Source of the DNA: Clostridia bacterium
Lineage (GTDB): Bacteria > Bacillota > Clostridia > Oscillospirales > CAG-272
Assembly (NCBI GenBank): GCA_017462545.1
Contig: JAFTQX010000044.1
Span: forward strand, 1-50,833
Direction: 5' to 3'
Length of the DNA stretch: 50,833 nt
Position numbers and translations under genes: made by a program. This document shows positions 32,821 to 41,691 of the stretch, one piece after another (the first letter of the stretch is position 1; each line of letters starts with the position of its first letter). The notes below the pieces were generated by a model. The model had not been told where the DNA came from, did no database searches, and saw only the letters and a program-made list of their open reading frames with translations.

Positions 32821-34278
32821 ATGAAACATTACGGCCCTTCTCTTCCCAAAGAGCTTTGTTGGGATATGAGTATCGTGGAGAACAGCAACGATGTTCGCGT
32901 GCAGATGCACCACCCGGTACGCAAGAACCGCATCATGGAATGCAACCAGCCCTGGGAGGGCTCCTGCTGCTGCTATGCTAAGGTCTTTTTTGACGGCGAA
33001 AAATACCGCTTCTACTACCGCGGCGCGGAGCGCAAGGAAGGCTTTAGCAGTCATTACGCGCACGGTGTTTGGTGCGTTGCCTACTCGGAGGACGGCAAGA
33101 CCTTTACCCGTCCCGACCTTGGTCTGTTTGAATTTAACGGCTCCAAGCATAATAACATCATTATGCAGATCGACAATGACGTCATTGACAATTTCTCCAT
33201 CGTGCTGGATGAAAACCCGAATTGCCCGCCTGAGGAGAAATACAAGGCCTTTGCAGGCGAGGTGCCGCCCGAGGGGCCGCGCCGCCTGCGCTATTACATC
33301 AGCGCGGACGGCATCCACTTCAACGAGGTGGATCTGGTCAAGGCATCCGGCGGCTTTGACTCGCTCAACATCTGCTTTTTTGACGAGCGTAAGGGGCGTT
33401 ACGCCCTCTATCTGCGTGGTCTGCACAACGCCGACCCCGCGCACAAGATCCCCTTTGAAAACGAGCCCCACGTGCGTGACGTACGCATTTCCTACTCCAC
33501 AGATATGGAAAACTGGACCGAGCCCATCCCCCTAGACTACGGTGAGGCGGACAAGGACGAGATCCAGCTGTATACAAACGGCGTGATGAAGTACCCCGAG
33601 ACCGATCTGTATCTTGCCATTCCCACACGCTATATCGACCGCGCGCTTGATAAGCAGAATTTCAAATACCTCTCCGATCTCGGCGGCAACCGTACTATTG
33701 CGCTGGAGGGCAAGTGCGAGGAGCGTCTTGGCACCGCCATAACCGAGGCCATGCTGATGACCTCGCGCGATGGCGAGCACTTTATCCGCACCAAGGAGGC
33801 CTTCTACACCCCCGGACTTGAGCGCCCCGACAACTGGGCCTATGGTGACGGCTATTTTGCTGTTGGTATGGTAGAGACCGCCTCGGATTTTGAATACGAG
33901 CCGAACGAGCTCTCGCTCTACGTTGGTACCTACCCGGCCTACAAGCCCGCCTCCTTTGAGCGATACACGATCAGAAAGGACGGCTTCTTCTCCTACCGCG
34001 CCGATTTTGCGGGCGGTAGCCTGATCACGAAGCCCTTTACCTTTGATGGCTCTGCCTTGCAGATCAATTTCGCCACGTCCGCGTTGGGGTATCTGCGCAT
34101 AGAGATCCTTGACGAGCAGGGCAACGCCATAGAGGGCTATGACACAGGCCGCCTCTTTGGCAACTCACTTACTCGCCCCTGTGATTTTGCCGCACCGCTT
34201 TCTGCTCTGGCAGGCAAGCCTGTTCGGTTCCGCATCACCATGCAGGATGCGGATCTCTACGCCTTCCGCTTTGTGTAA
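32821..34278 (+). CDS. Beta-propeller protein related to GH32/GH43-type glycosidases
   Basis: 485 residues without a signal peptide. Repeated blades with YRFYYRG, VAYSEDGKTFTRPDLGLFEF, YISADGIHFNEVD, YALYLRGLHN and RISYSTDMENWTEPIPLDYG are the standard look of a five-bladed propeller of glycoside hydrolases (clans GH-J/GH-F). Residues about 370-485 form a beta-sandwich end (SYRADFAGGSLITKPFTF). I cannot identify a complete catalytic triad. It follows the beta-helix gene with its own promoter and terminator and is probably part of the same sugar-processing function. Confidence 0.72.
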   Translation: MKHYGPSLPKELCWDMSIVENSNDVRVQMHHPVRKNRIMECNQPWEGSCCCYAKVFFDGEKYRFYYRGAERKEGFSSHYAHGVWCVAYSEDGKTFTRPDLGLFEFNGSKHNNIIMQIDNDVIDNFSIVLDENPNCPPEEKYKAFAGEVPPEGPRRLRYYISADGIHFNEVDLVKASGGFDSLNICFFDERKGRYALYLRGLHNADPAHKIPFENEPHVRDVRISYSTDMENWTEPIPLDYGEADKDEIQLYTNGVMKYPETDLYLAIPTRYIDRALDKQNFKYLSDLGGNRTIALEGKCEERLGTAITEAMLMTSRDGEHFIRTKEAFYTPGLERPDNWAYGDGYFAVGMVETASDFEYEPNELSLYVGTYPAYKPASFERYTIRKDGFFSYRADFAGGSLITKPFTFDGSALQINFATSALGYLRIEILDEQGNAIEGYDTGRLFGNSLTRPCDFAAPLSALAGKPVRFRITMQDADLYAFRFV

Positions 34279-34331
34279 GCGTGGCGGTTGAAAAGAGAAC
34301 CGTACATCGGCAAGGCGTGTGCCATGCCTCC

Positions 34332-34380
34332 TTCACCGAAAAGCAAATGAGAAAAGCATTTGTTTTTCGGTGAATTTTTT
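34332..34380 (+). terminator. Intrinsic terminator
   Basis: TTCACCGAAAAGCAAATG (34332-34349) pairs with CATTTGTTTTTCGGTGAA (34357-34374) with one mismatch, followed by T6. Confidence 0.9.
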
Positions 34381-34392
34381 TGCTGTTAGATA

Positions 34393-34421
34393 TTGTAAAT
34401 TTTGTTCTTGTGATGTATAAT
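34393..34421 (+). promoter_or_regulatory. SigA-type promoter of the LysR-pncC-pfkA-hpt-decarboxylase cluster
   Basis: TTGTAA at 34393-34398 and TATAAT at 34416-34421, 17 bases apart. Confidence 0.75.
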
Positions 34422-34501
34422 AAGATGATCTCATATTTTTATGTTGCTATAAGAAAGTCAAATTGTATGTATTTGTCTGCTTTATGGCGGAACGAGGGAG
34501 C

Positions 34502-35404
34502 ATGAACGATACGATCGCCCATTACGAGAGCTTTTTGGCGGTGGCCGAATGCGGCAGCATTTCCGGCGCGGCAAAGCGCCTGTATGTCACGCAGCCTGCC
34601 ATCAGCGCCGAGATCGCGTTGCTTGAACGATCGCTCAAGGTGCGCCTCTTTTTCCGTACCAACCGCGGCGTTCGCCTGACACCGGAGGGGCAGGTGCTCT
34701 ACGATCACGTATCCAAGGGCTTCTCCTTTATCCGCGCGGGGGAGGAAAAGCTGCGCGAGTTCGGCGGTCTTCGCAGCGGTATGCTGCGCATTGGCGCCTC
34801 GGACATGACGCTGCGTTTCTTCCTGCTGGATTACATTGCCGATTTTCGCCAGCGGTATCCGGATGTGCAGATGCAGGTTCTCAGTGCCTCTACGCCCAAG
34901 ACCCTGGAGGCTTTGCGCGCGGGGCAGATCGACTTTGGCGTGATCTCCGGGCCGATTTCCGAAGCGGAGGCGGAGGATCTCGAGCTGGTGCCGGTACGGG
35001 AGATTCGGGACGTGTTTATCGCAAGCGAGGAGTTTGAGATCGCGCACCAGGCTGTGGTTGAGAAACGGGATCTGGCAGAATATCCGCTCATCATGCTGGA
35101 GCGGGCAACCTCCACGCGACGGTATGTTTCCGCTTGGCTTGGCGAGGGCTTTCCCGAGCCGGCGATCGAGCTTGCCACCAGCGACATGCTGATGGAATTT
35201 GCCGAGCGCGGCATTGGTGTTTGCGCGGTGACAGAGGATTTTGCCCGTGAGGCGATTGATGCCGGGCGTGTGGTTTGTCTGCCCCTGCGAGAGCAGATTC
35301 CGCCCCGCCGCTTCTTTGTTGCCTATTTGCGTCGCCTGCCGGTCAGCGCGGCCGCCCGTCGCATGCTGGATCGGCTGAAGGAGGTACGCCTTGCTGACGG
35401 ATGA
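34502..35404 (+). CDS. LysR family transcriptional regulator
   Basis: 300 residues from ATG 34502 (GAGGGAGC upstream; other in-frame codons lack such a site). N-terminal winged helix with SFLAVAECGSISGAAKRLYV and QPAISAEIALLERSLKVRLF. The substrate domain (about 90-295) has LRIGASDMTLRFFLLDYIAD and LIMLERATSTRRYVSAWLGE. It is upstream of pncC, overlapping by 14 bases, rather than divergent from a target, which is unusual for LysR and implies that it is made together with the housekeeping genes that follow. The ligand is unknown. Confidence 0.92.
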   Translation: MNDTIAHYESFLAVAECGSISGAAKRLYVTQPAISAEIALLERSLKVRLFFRTNRGVRLTPEGQVLYDHVSKGFSFIRAGEEKLREFGGLRSGMLRIGASDMTLRFFLLDYIADFRQRYPDVQMQVLSASTPKTLEALRAGQIDFGVISGPISEAEAEDLELVPVREIRDVFIASEEFEIAHQAVVEKRDLAEYPLIMLERATSTRRYVSAWLGEGFPEPAIELATSDMLMEFAERGIGVCAVTEDFAREAIDAGRVVCLPLREQIPPRRFFVAYLRRLPVSAAARRMLDRLKEVRLADG

Positions 35405-35876
35405 TATCAAGCAAGCCGCAAGCGAGCTGGTTGACCTGCTGCGCGCACGCGGACTGACGCTTTCGGCGGCAGAATCCTGCACGGGGGGCTGGTTTGCCAA
35501 GTCGGTGGTGGATGTGCCGGGGGCAAGTGCCGTCTTCTTTGGCGGCGTGGTCTCTTATGTAAATGAAGTAAAAGAAAAGGTGCTTTCCGTGTCGCGGGAG
35601 GATCTTGCGCAATATACCGCCGTCTCCGCGCCTGTGGCAGCCGCTATGGCAGAGGGCGCGCGGCGCCTGATGGGAAGTGATCTTGCCGTCTCGGTCACGG
35701 GGCTGGCAGGCCCGGGGGGAGGGACGCCCGATATTCCCGTTGGCCGTGTCTACCTTGGTCTTGCGCAAGCGGGAAAGACCGAAACGGTGACGCTTGACCT
35801 GCCCGGCGACCGAGAGGCCGTGCGTATGGCAGCTGTGCTGCACATGATCAACGAAATAACAAAAAGACTCATATAA
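35391..35876 (+). CDS. pncC: CinA C-terminal domain protein, nicotinamide-nucleotide amidase
   Basis: 161 residues, TTG start at 35391 with GGAGG seven bases upstream. It is the stand-alone form of the CinA C-terminal domain, which deamidates NMN to nicotinate mononucleotide in pyridine recycling. Visible motifs are LSAAESCTGGWFAKSVVDVP, VSYVNEVKEKVLSV and AVSVTGLAGPGGGTPDIPVG, the binding loops of PncC. The gene overlaps lysR by 14 bases and is followed 19 bases later by pfkA. Confidence 0.92.
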   Translation: MLTDDIKQAASELVDLLRARGLTLSAAESCTGGWFAKSVVDVPGASAVFFGGVVSYVNEVKEKVLSVSREDLAQYTAVSAPVAAAMAEGARRLMGSDLAVSVTGLAGPGGGTPDIPVGRVYLGLAQAGKTETVTLDLPGDREAVRMAAVLHMINEITKRLI

Positions 35877-35895
35877 ATCAAGGGGGAAAAACAAA

Positions 35896-36960
35896 ATGAA
35901 GGTTTTCAGAAAAATTGGTATTCTGTCCTCTGGGGGGGACGCGCCCGGCATGAACGCGGCCATTCGCGCCGTTGCCCGTGCCGCGATCTCCAGCGGGGTA
36001 CAGGTGGTAGGCATCTACTCGGGCTACGAGGGGCTGATCCATGATGACGTGAAGGATTTTACCGTGCGTGATGTTTCCAACATCGTCAACCACGGCGGCA
36101 CGGTGCTGTTCTCGGCTCGTTCTCCTCTCTTTAAGACCAAAGAGGGCATGGACGCGGCACTGGAGACCTGCCGCCGCCACGCCATTGACGGTATTGTTGC
36201 CATCGGCGGCGACGGTACCTTCCGCGGTGCGACCGACCTGACCGCCCACGGCGTTTCCTGCATCGGTCTGCCCGGCACCATTGATAACGATATTACCGCC
36301 ACCGATTACACCATCGGCTTTGATACGGCGATGAACACCGCCATTGAGATGATCGACCGCCTGCGCGACACCTGCGAGTCGCATGCCCGCTGCAGCGTGG
36401 TAGAGGTCATGGGGCGTGACGCAGGCGATATCGCCCTGCAGACCGCCATTGCCACCGGTGCTACCGGTGTTGTCGTGCCCGAGCTGTCCTTTGATGAGGC
36501 TGCCCTGATCGAGAAGATCCGCACCTCGCGCGCGCTCGGCAAGCGTAACTTCATCGTGATCGTGGCAGAGGGGCTTGGCTCTACCTTTGGCGAGGAGCTG
36601 ACCACCCGCATCGAGAAGGAAACCGGCGTGGAATCCCGCTTTGCGCGTCTGGCGCACGTCATTCGCGGCGGTGTGCCCAGCCTGCGTGACCGTCTGCTTG
36701 CTACCCGTATGGGTGAGTTTGCGGTCGACGAGCTGCTGGCCGGCCGCTCCAACGAGGTCATTTGTGATGTCAACAATGAGATCTGCGCGGTCGACATCGA
36801 CTACGCGCTCATTCTCGACCGTATGTATAAGAACAAGCTCAAGGAGGGCGATCTTGATCGCTTCACCAAGGAGCAGATCGCCGAGATGCAGGCCGCCTGT
36901 GCCCGTCGCCGCGCGAATATCGAGTCGCTGTATGCAACTGTAAACCGACTCAATCTGTAA
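35896..36960 (+). CDS. pfkA: 6-phosphofructokinase
   Basis: 354 residues. Phosphorylates fructose 6-phosphate at C1, the committed step of glycolysis. N-terminal IGILSSGGDAPGMNAAIRAV binds nucleotide, GGDGTFRGA forms the phosphate loop (Gly rather than the Asp of many PPi enzymes, which favours ATP), and catalytic Asp is in LPGTIDNDI. Further motifs are VVEVMGRDAGDIAL and HVIRGGVPSLRDRLLATRMG. Longer than the 319-residue Bacillus enzyme by a C-terminal extension. Probably ATP-dependent, judging from that single position. Confidence 0.95.
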   Translation: MKVFRKIGILSSGGDAPGMNAAIRAVARAAISSGVQVVGIYSGYEGLIHDDVKDFTVRDVSNIVNHGGTVLFSARSPLFKTKEGMDAALETCRRHAIDGIVAIGGDGTFRGATDLTAHGVSCIGLPGTIDNDITATDYTIGFDTAMNTAIEMIDRLRDTCESHARCSVVEVMGRDAGDIALQTAIATGATGVVVPELSFDEAALIEKIRTSRALGKRNFIVIVAEGLGSTFGEELTTRIEKETGVESRFARLAHVIRGGVPSLRDRLLATRMGEFAVDELLAGRSNEVICDVNNEICAVDIDYALILDRMYKNKLKEGDLDRFTKEQIAEMQAACARRRANIESLYATVNRLNL

Positions 36961-36984
36961 TAGCGACCATAAACGAGGGACACT

Positions 36985-37521
36985 ATGTCAGAGTTTGAAC
37001 GTGTTTTGATCAGCAAGGAAGAGATCGACCGCCGCACCACCGCGCTGGCCGAGGAGCTCAACCGTGACTATGCGGGCAAAAACCCGCTCTTTATCGGCAT
37101 CCTGAAGGGAAGCATCTTCTTCTTCTCCGACCTGCTGCAAAAGCTACAGATTGAGGCAGAGATGGATTTTATGGCCATCTCCAGCTATGGTGCCGGCACC
37201 ACCTCCTCCGGTTACGTACGCATCATCAAGGATCTTGACCGTCATATCGACGGCCGTCACGTGGTCATCGTGGAGGACATGGTTGACAGCGGCACCACGC
37301 TTGCCCACTTAAAAGAGGTGCTTGCCACGCGTGAGCCGGCCTCTATTGCCATTTGTGCGCTGCTCAGCAAGCCGGAGCGGCGCAGAACGCCGGTGGATAT
37401 CGACTACCTCGGCTTTGAGGTGCCGGATGAATTCGTTGTCGGCTATGGCCTTGACTATGCCGAAAAATACCGCGTGCTGCCCGATGTACGCATTCTTGAC
37501 CGCTCGGTATACGAAAAGTGA
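36985..37521 (+). CDS. hpt: Hypoxanthine phosphoribosyltransferase
   Basis: 178 residues. Type I PRTase that makes IMP or GMP from hypoxanthine or guanine and PRPP. The flexible-loop region has AISSYGAGTTSSGYVRIIKD and the PRPP motif is HVVIVEDMVDSGTTLAHLKE, with the purine pocket at LGFEVPDEFVVGYGLDYAEK near the C-terminus, all as in clostridial Hpt. It begins 24 bases after pfkA with GAGGGACAC upstream. Confidence 0.95.
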   Translation: MSEFERVLISKEEIDRRTTALAEELNRDYAGKNPLFIGILKGSIFFFSDLLQKLQIEAEMDFMAISSYGAGTTSSGYVRIIKDLDRHIDGRHVVIVEDMVDSGTTLAHLKEVLATREPASIAICALLSKPERRRTPVDIDYLGFEVPDEFVVGYGLDYAEKYRVLPDVRILDRSVYEK

Positions 37522-37538
37522 TGAAAGGATAAGCTACA

Positions 37539-38693
37539 ATGGATTTTCTGCAAGAATTTTTCACCAACGTGTTTGGCAACCTTGCCAACTTTGATTGGCG
37601 TCAGCCCGTGATGTGGGTCATTGGCGGCATTCTGATCTACCTCGCCATTAAAAAGGATATGGAGCCTACGCTCCTGCTGCCCATGGGTTTTGGCGCTATT
37701 CTGCTCAACCTGCCTATGTCCGGTGCGCTGGAGCCGATCCATGTGCTCTACAATGCCGGTATCGCCAACGACCTGTTCCCGCTTTTGCTGTTTGTCGGCA
37801 TTGGTGCCATGATCGACTTCACCCCGCTGCTCTCCAACCCCAAGCTGATGCTCTTTGGCGCGGCAGCGCAGTTCGGTATTTTCTTCACCTTTACCATGGC
37901 AACCCTCATTCCCATGCCCGTGTTTAACGCAAGCGGCTTTGCCGGCTGGGACTTCTTTACGCTGAGGGATGCCGCCTCTATCGCCATTATCGGCGCAGCC
38001 GATGGTCCTACCTCAATCAAGGTAGCAAACGCCCTCGGCACGCAGTATGCAGGCGCTATCGCCGTAGCCGCTTATTCCTACATGGCACTTGTGCCGGTGA
38101 TCATTCCGCCGGTTGTCAAGCTGGTCACCACCAAGAAGGAACGGCAGATCCGCATGGCCTATTCGACCACCCAGGTCAAGAAGAGCACCAAGATCCTGTT
38201 CCCGATCGCCGTTACCATCGTTGCCGGCTGTATCGCGCCGGAGGCTGCCTCGCTTGTCGGCTTTTTGATGTTCGGTAACCTTATTCGTGAGTGTGGCGTG
38301 CTGGAATCCCTTTCCGAGACGGCGCAGAAGGTGCTGGCCAACCTCATCACCCTCTTCCTCGGTATCACCATCGCCTTCCAGATGCAGGCGGATAAGTTCG
38401 TTACCGTGCCCACCCTCGTTATCATCTGCCTTGGTCTCGTTGCCTTTATCTTTGATATCATCGGCGGCGTGATGTTTGCCAAGCTCATCAACCTGTTTGC
38501 CAAGAACAAGGTCAACCCCATGATCGGCGCAGCCGGTATCTCGGCATTCCCCATGGCCTCTCGCGTGGTACACAAGATGGGTCTTGAGGAGGATCCGCAG
38601 AACTTCCTGCTCATGCATGCGGCAGGCGCGAACGTGGCCGGGCAGATCTCGTCTGCCATTGCCGGCGGTCTGATTCTCAGCTTTATGCTTTAA
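37539..38693 (+). CDS. Sodium-pumping decarboxylase beta subunit (OadB/GcdB/MmdB)
   Basis: 384 residues with about 10 membrane helices. Beta subunits use decarboxylation of biotin-bound carboxyl groups to pump Na+ out. The characteristic NDLFPLLLFVGIGAMIDFTP and GAADGPTSI segments, whose Asp residues take part in Na+/H+ passage, are present, as is NLIRECGVLE near the third quarter. The carboxyltransferase alpha and biotin subunits are absent nearby. It lies 17 bases after hpt and 15 before the small partner. Which organic acid (oxaloacetate, glutaconyl-CoA, methylmalonyl-CoA) cannot be told. Confidence 0.92.
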   Translation: MDFLQEFFTNVFGNLANFDWRQPVMWVIGGILIYLAIKKDMEPTLLLPMGFGAILLNLPMSGALEPIHVLYNAGIANDLFPLLLFVGIGAMIDFTPLLSNPKLMLFGAAAQFGIFFTFTMATLIPMPVFNASGFAGWDFFTLRDAASIAIIGAADGPTSIKVANALGTQYAGAIAVAAYSYMALVPVIIPPVVKLVTTKKERQIRMAYSTTQVKKSTKILFPIAVTIVAGCIAPEAASLVGFLMFGNLIRECGVLESLSETAQKVLANLITLFLGITIAFQMQADKFVTVPTLVIICLGLVAFIFDIIGGVMFAKLINLFAKNKVNPMIGAAGISAFPMASRVVHKMGLEEDPQNFLLMHAAGANVAGQISSAIAGGLILSFML

Positions 38694-38708
38694 TGAAGGA
38701 GGGACGAT

Positions 38709-38855
38709 ATGAACTTCGAGAATACGATTCAATCGCTCAAGTACATGCTCTTTGGCATGGTTGGCATCTTTATTATCACCGCCATCATCATTGCGTGCAT
38801 TTTCGCTTTGAACTATTTCTCTAACAAAGAGAAAAAACCGGAGATCGAAGAATAA
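38709..38855 (+). CDS. 48-residue single-helix protein, OadG-like partner of the beta subunit
   Basis: A 48-residue protein (ATG 38709, GGAGGGACGAT just before) with one membrane helix (MLFGMVGIFIITAIIIACIF) and a short charged tail KEKKPEIEE. Its size, topology and position 15 bases behind the beta subunit suggest a reduced gamma (OadG-type) subunit that stabilises the complex. OadG proteins are often not conserved in sequence, so this is inference from context. Confidence 0.7.
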   Translation: MNFENTIQSLKYMLFGMVGIFIITAIIIACIFALNYFSNKEKKPEIEE

Positions 38856-38887
38856 GCACATAGCAAAAGCCCCGTGCTTTTTAAGAA

Positions 38888-38924
38888 AAAAGGACAGAGA
38901 ATGAGAAAAATTCTCTGTCCTTTT
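38888..38924. terminator. Bidirectional terminator
   Basis: AAAAGGACAGAGAAT / ATTCTCTGTCCTTTT with a 7-base loop between the decarboxylase cluster and the convergent rubrerythrin gene. Confidence 0.88.
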
Positions 38925-38978
38925 CGTTTTACAAAAAAGCAGAAAGACCGTAGCCTTCCTGCTCTTTCTTTGGAGGGA

Positions 38979-39512
38979 TTAATAGTTTTCCTTGCGCACC
39001 TCGAAGTAGCTCTTCGGATGTGCGCAAACGGGGCAAACCTCGGGGGCCTTTTTGCCGATCACCAGGTGACCGCAGTTGCAGCATTCCCACATGGTCTCTT
39101 CTGCCTTTTCAAATACCTGCTGCATCTCAACATTGGAGAGCAGGGCGCGATAACGCTCCTCGTGCGACTTCTCAATGGCGGCAACAGCGCGGAACTGATA
39201 TGCCAGACGGGTGAAGCCCTCTTCCTCGGCCTCGCGAGCAAACTGGTCGTACATATCCGTCCACTCGTAGTTCTCGCCCTCGGCAGCAGCCAGCAGGTTC
39301 TCGGCGGTGGTGCCCAGCTCGCCAAGAGCCTTAAACCACATCTTGGCGTGCTCCTTCTCGTTGTTGGCGGTCTGCTCAAAGATGGCAGCGATCTGCTCGT
39401 AGCCTTCCTTTCTTGCTACCGATGCAAAGTAGGTGTACTTGTTTCTTGCCTGGCTCTCGCCTGCAAATGCGGTGGCCAGATTCTTTTCGGTTTTCGATCC
39501 CTTGAGTTCCAT
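38979..39512 (-). CDS. rbr: Rubrerythrin
   Basis: 177 residues. Diiron peroxidase that reduces hydrogen peroxide in anaerobes. The four-helix part has the Glu ligands in [25 protein letters not shown] and [15 protein letters not shown]. The C-terminal rubredoxin domain has CCNCGHLV and CPVCAHP for one Fe(Cys)4. It follows perR after 30 bases in the same direction, with AAAGGAGAAAAAAC upstream, and therefore should be induced by peroxide. Confidence 0.96.
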   Translation of the reverse strand: MELKGSKTEKNLATAFAGESQARNKYTYFASVARKEGYEQIAAIFEQTANNEKEHAKMWFKALGELGTTAENLLAAAEGENYEWTDMYDQFAREAEEEGFTRLAYQFRAVAAIEKSHEERYRALLSNVEMQQVFEKAEETMWECCNCGHLVIGKKAPEVCPVCAHPKSYFEVRKENY

Positions 39513-39542
39513 GTTTTTTTCTCCTTTTATATATGAAGTTTT

Positions 39543-39911
39543 TTATAATTGGTCGTTTCTGCAATCGGCACACAGGTAGTGCATATTCAGCTCGTAAGAG
39601 GAGACCGCTGCCCCCACCTGCTTGGAAAGCTCGGCAAGGAAGTCTTCAAACTTCTCGTCACTGATCCTGCCGCAGCCGTCACATACCAGATGCTCGTGCT
39701 GGTCAATGTTGCGATCATAGCGATCAGCCTGCCCGACAATGTGCAAGCGGCGGATCAGCCCCTCGGCGACCAGCGCACCAAGATTGTTGTATACAGTAGC
39801 CATGGCAATGCCCGGCCGCTGCTCCTTGGCGGCAAGAAAGATCTGCTCCGCTGTCATATGCCGCGGTGCCGCGCGGATAATGTCCAGTAAAAGCGATTTA
39901 TTCTTCGTCAT
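39543..39911 (-). CDS. perR: Fur family regulator, PerR-type
   Basis: 122 residues. Winged helix in the N-terminal half (APRHMTAEQIFLAAKEQRPG, ATVYNNLGALVAEGLI), regulatory metal site around RYDRNIDQHEHLV and structural zinc Cys pairs CDGCGRI and CADCRN. The DQHEHLV segment and the rubrerythrin gene in the same operon favour PerR over Fur. A palindrome like a Per box covers the start region of its promoter, indicating autoregulation. Slightly shorter than Bacillus PerR (145). Confidence 0.85.
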   Translation of the reverse strand: MTKNKSLLLDIIRAAPRHMTAEQIFLAAKEQRPGIAMATVYNNLGALVAEGLIRRLHIVGQADRYDRNIDQHEHLVCDGCGRISDEKFEDFLAELSKQVGAAVSSYELNMHYLCADCRNDQL

Positions 39912-39929
39912 ACTTCCTCGTTTTTAGAA

Positions 39930-39977
39930 TTAGAATTGTTCTAAAATTATTTTACACAAAAGATGGCGATTTGTCAA
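39930..39977 (-). promoter_or_regulatory. perR promoter with PerR box
   Basis: On the minus strand TTGACA (39972-39977) and TAAAAT (39949-39954) are 17 bases apart. TTAGAATTGTTCTAA (39930-39944) is a 7-1-7 inverted repeat with one mismatch just downstream of the -10 box, like Per boxes. A bound regulator there would block transcription. The other strand carries the promoter of the dockerin gene 100 bases away. Confidence 0.75.
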
Positions 39978-40044
39978 GAGGTTTTTCAAAAATTTTTTCA
40001 GTTTTTTGTGATGGCAAAATCCTACTTAATTATATACACATATA

Positions 40045-40073
40045 TTGACAAATCATTCATTTGGTGATATGAT
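40045..40073 (+). promoter_or_regulatory. SigA-type promoter of the dockerin gene
   Basis: TTGACA at 40045-40050 and TATGAT at 40068-40073, 17 bases apart. Confidence 0.82.
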
Positions 40074-40151
40074 TAATATGTATATTTGTATTTTCGCCGA
40101 AAAAGGCGGCTGCCCCCTTCATGGGAAAACTACAAAAAGAGGGTAAACGAT

Positions 40152-41567
40152 ATGAAAAAACACGTATTCGCACGCATCCTTTGTACCCTGATGGCGACCT
40201 TGCTGGTGGCTGCGCTGCTGCCGCTTTCGGTTCTTTCTGCCGGCGGGGATGACGAAGTGGTGCTCGACCCGTTTGAATTTGGTGAGAAGACGGCTTTTTT
40301 GAGCAATCTGCCGACCTATGACAGCGAAAGCGAGACCGTAACCTCAAACGGCGGCTGGCAGGTTGGTAATTATGATACCGCTACCGGTGCGTTTACGCCC
40401 TTTTCAGTGATGGATGAATATGGCATCATCAGCACGACCGGTGCTGTTTGGGGCGCAGGCGGCGGCCTGTATGTGACGAATCACACGGGCAAAATCGCCA
40501 TTTCGGCCTGTCAACCGACCGACACGTTGACAAACGAGATCCGCTACACGGCCGAGCATACCGGCAGAGCGGTGCTCAACTACGATCAAATTCTCTGCCT
40601 CCGTGAAGGTGCCGTGGCAGAAGATTACATTGCCTACGAATTTTCCATTTATATCAACGGCACCAAGGTGTGGCCGAGCGACGCGGATTGGTATGTCTAT
40701 CAAAGCGAGACGACCTATACAGAGGCGGATGTAAGCATGGATGCGCTGGCAGCCGTGCGGCAGGGCGGGTTTCCGATTGCCGTTACGCTGGCGGCGGGGG
40801 ATGTCATTTCCTTCCGTACGCGTCAGCACAATACCAATACTTGGATGATCTATGAGAATCCCACCGTGACCTATACGCTGATCGAGCATACGCACGAATA
40901 CGGCGAATGGGAAAGATATGACAGTGAGCAGCATGTGCACACCTGCGCGTGCAGCAAGCAGGAGTTTGCCCCCCACAGCTGGGATGCCGGGCAGGAGATC
41001 GCACCTCCCACGCACTTCGAGGAGGGAGAGATGCTCTACACCTGCACCGATTGCGGTGAGACAAAGATTGTGCCGGTCGAAAAAACAGGTGACCATGTGT
41101 TTGAAGGGGATTGGCTGCCCCATGATGATGCGAAGCACAAGCGCGTATGCTCCTGTGGCGATGTCGATGGCGTGGAGTATGCCGACCACCGCTGGGATAA
41201 CGGCGAAGTGACCATCCCGCCCATGGTTGGCTCGATTGGTGAGAAGACCTATACCTGTACCGATTGCGGCGAGACCAAAACAGAAGACCTGCCGGCACTA
41301 ACGCCTACCGCCGGTGATGTGAATGGGGATGGCATTGTGAGCAATGCCGATGTGCTTTGTATCTTCCGTTATCTTTATAATACTGCAGAGTATCCGCTCG
41401 CGCTGCCCGAGATGGCTGACGTGAACGGAGATGGTGATATCACCAATGCCGATGTGCTTTGCATCTTCCGCTATCTGTACAACGCAGAGCAATACCCGTT
41501 CTACTTCCCGATGTCGCCCGAGGAGGAGAACGAGCTGCCGATTGACAGCGTGCTTGGCATCGGCTAA
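40152..41567 (+). CDS. Secreted dockerin protein with module X and Cys-rich repeats
   Basis: 471 residues, ATG 40152 with AGAGGG upstream. Signal peptide 1-30. Residues about 40-240 are one copy of module X, the same as the four copies in the 15255 protein (GGWQVGNYDTATGAFTPFS, INGTKVWPSDADWYVY, TLAAGDVISFR). About 245-385 holds three Cys-pair segments (HTCACSKQE, YTCTDCGET, CSCGDVDG), like those in the LRR protein at 45401. The end (388-455) is a type I dockerin with two calcium loops DVNGDGIVSNAD and DVNGDGDITNAD, each followed by LCIFRYLYN. It should therefore bind a cohesin. The gene next to it encodes one. Confidence 0.9.
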   Translation: MKKHVFARILCTLMATLLVAALLPLSVLSAGGDDEVVLDPFEFGEKTAFLSNLPTYDSESETVTSNGGWQVGNYDTATGAFTPFSVMDEYGIISTTGAVWGAGGGLYVTNHTGKIAISACQPTDTLTNEIRYTAEHTGRAVLNYDQILCLREGAVAEDYIAYEFSIYINGTKVWPSDADWYVYQSETTYTEADVSMDALAAVRQGGFPIAVTLAAGDVISFRTRQHNTNTWMIYENPTVTYTLIEHTHEYGEWERYDSEQHVHTCACSKQEFAPHSWDAGQEIAPPTHFEEGEMLYTCTDCGETKIVPVEKTGDHVFEGDWLPHDDAKHKRVCSCGDVDGVEYADHRWDNGEVTIPPMVGSIGEKTYTCTDCGETKTEDLPALTPTAGDVNGDGIVSNADVLCIFRYLYNTAEYPLALPEMADVNGDGDITNADVLCIFRYLYNAEQYPFYFPMSPEEENELPIDSVLGIG

Positions 41568-41578
41568 AAAAGAAGGCG

Positions 41579-41607
41579 TTGACAGGAATAGACTTCCGTG
41601 CTATAAT
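41579..41607 (+). promoter_or_regulatory. SigA-type promoter of the cohesin gene
   Basis: TTGACA at 41579-41584 and TATAAT at 41602-41607, 17 bases apart, giving independent expression from the dockerin gene. The leader is about 80 bases. Confidence 0.88.
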
Positions 41608-41691
41608 ATAATCCCCATGATAGGCTTGTGGAAATGTCCTTTCATGCGGTTTCGTTATGTTGCTGGTGATTATTTTCAAAGGAGAAAAGGA

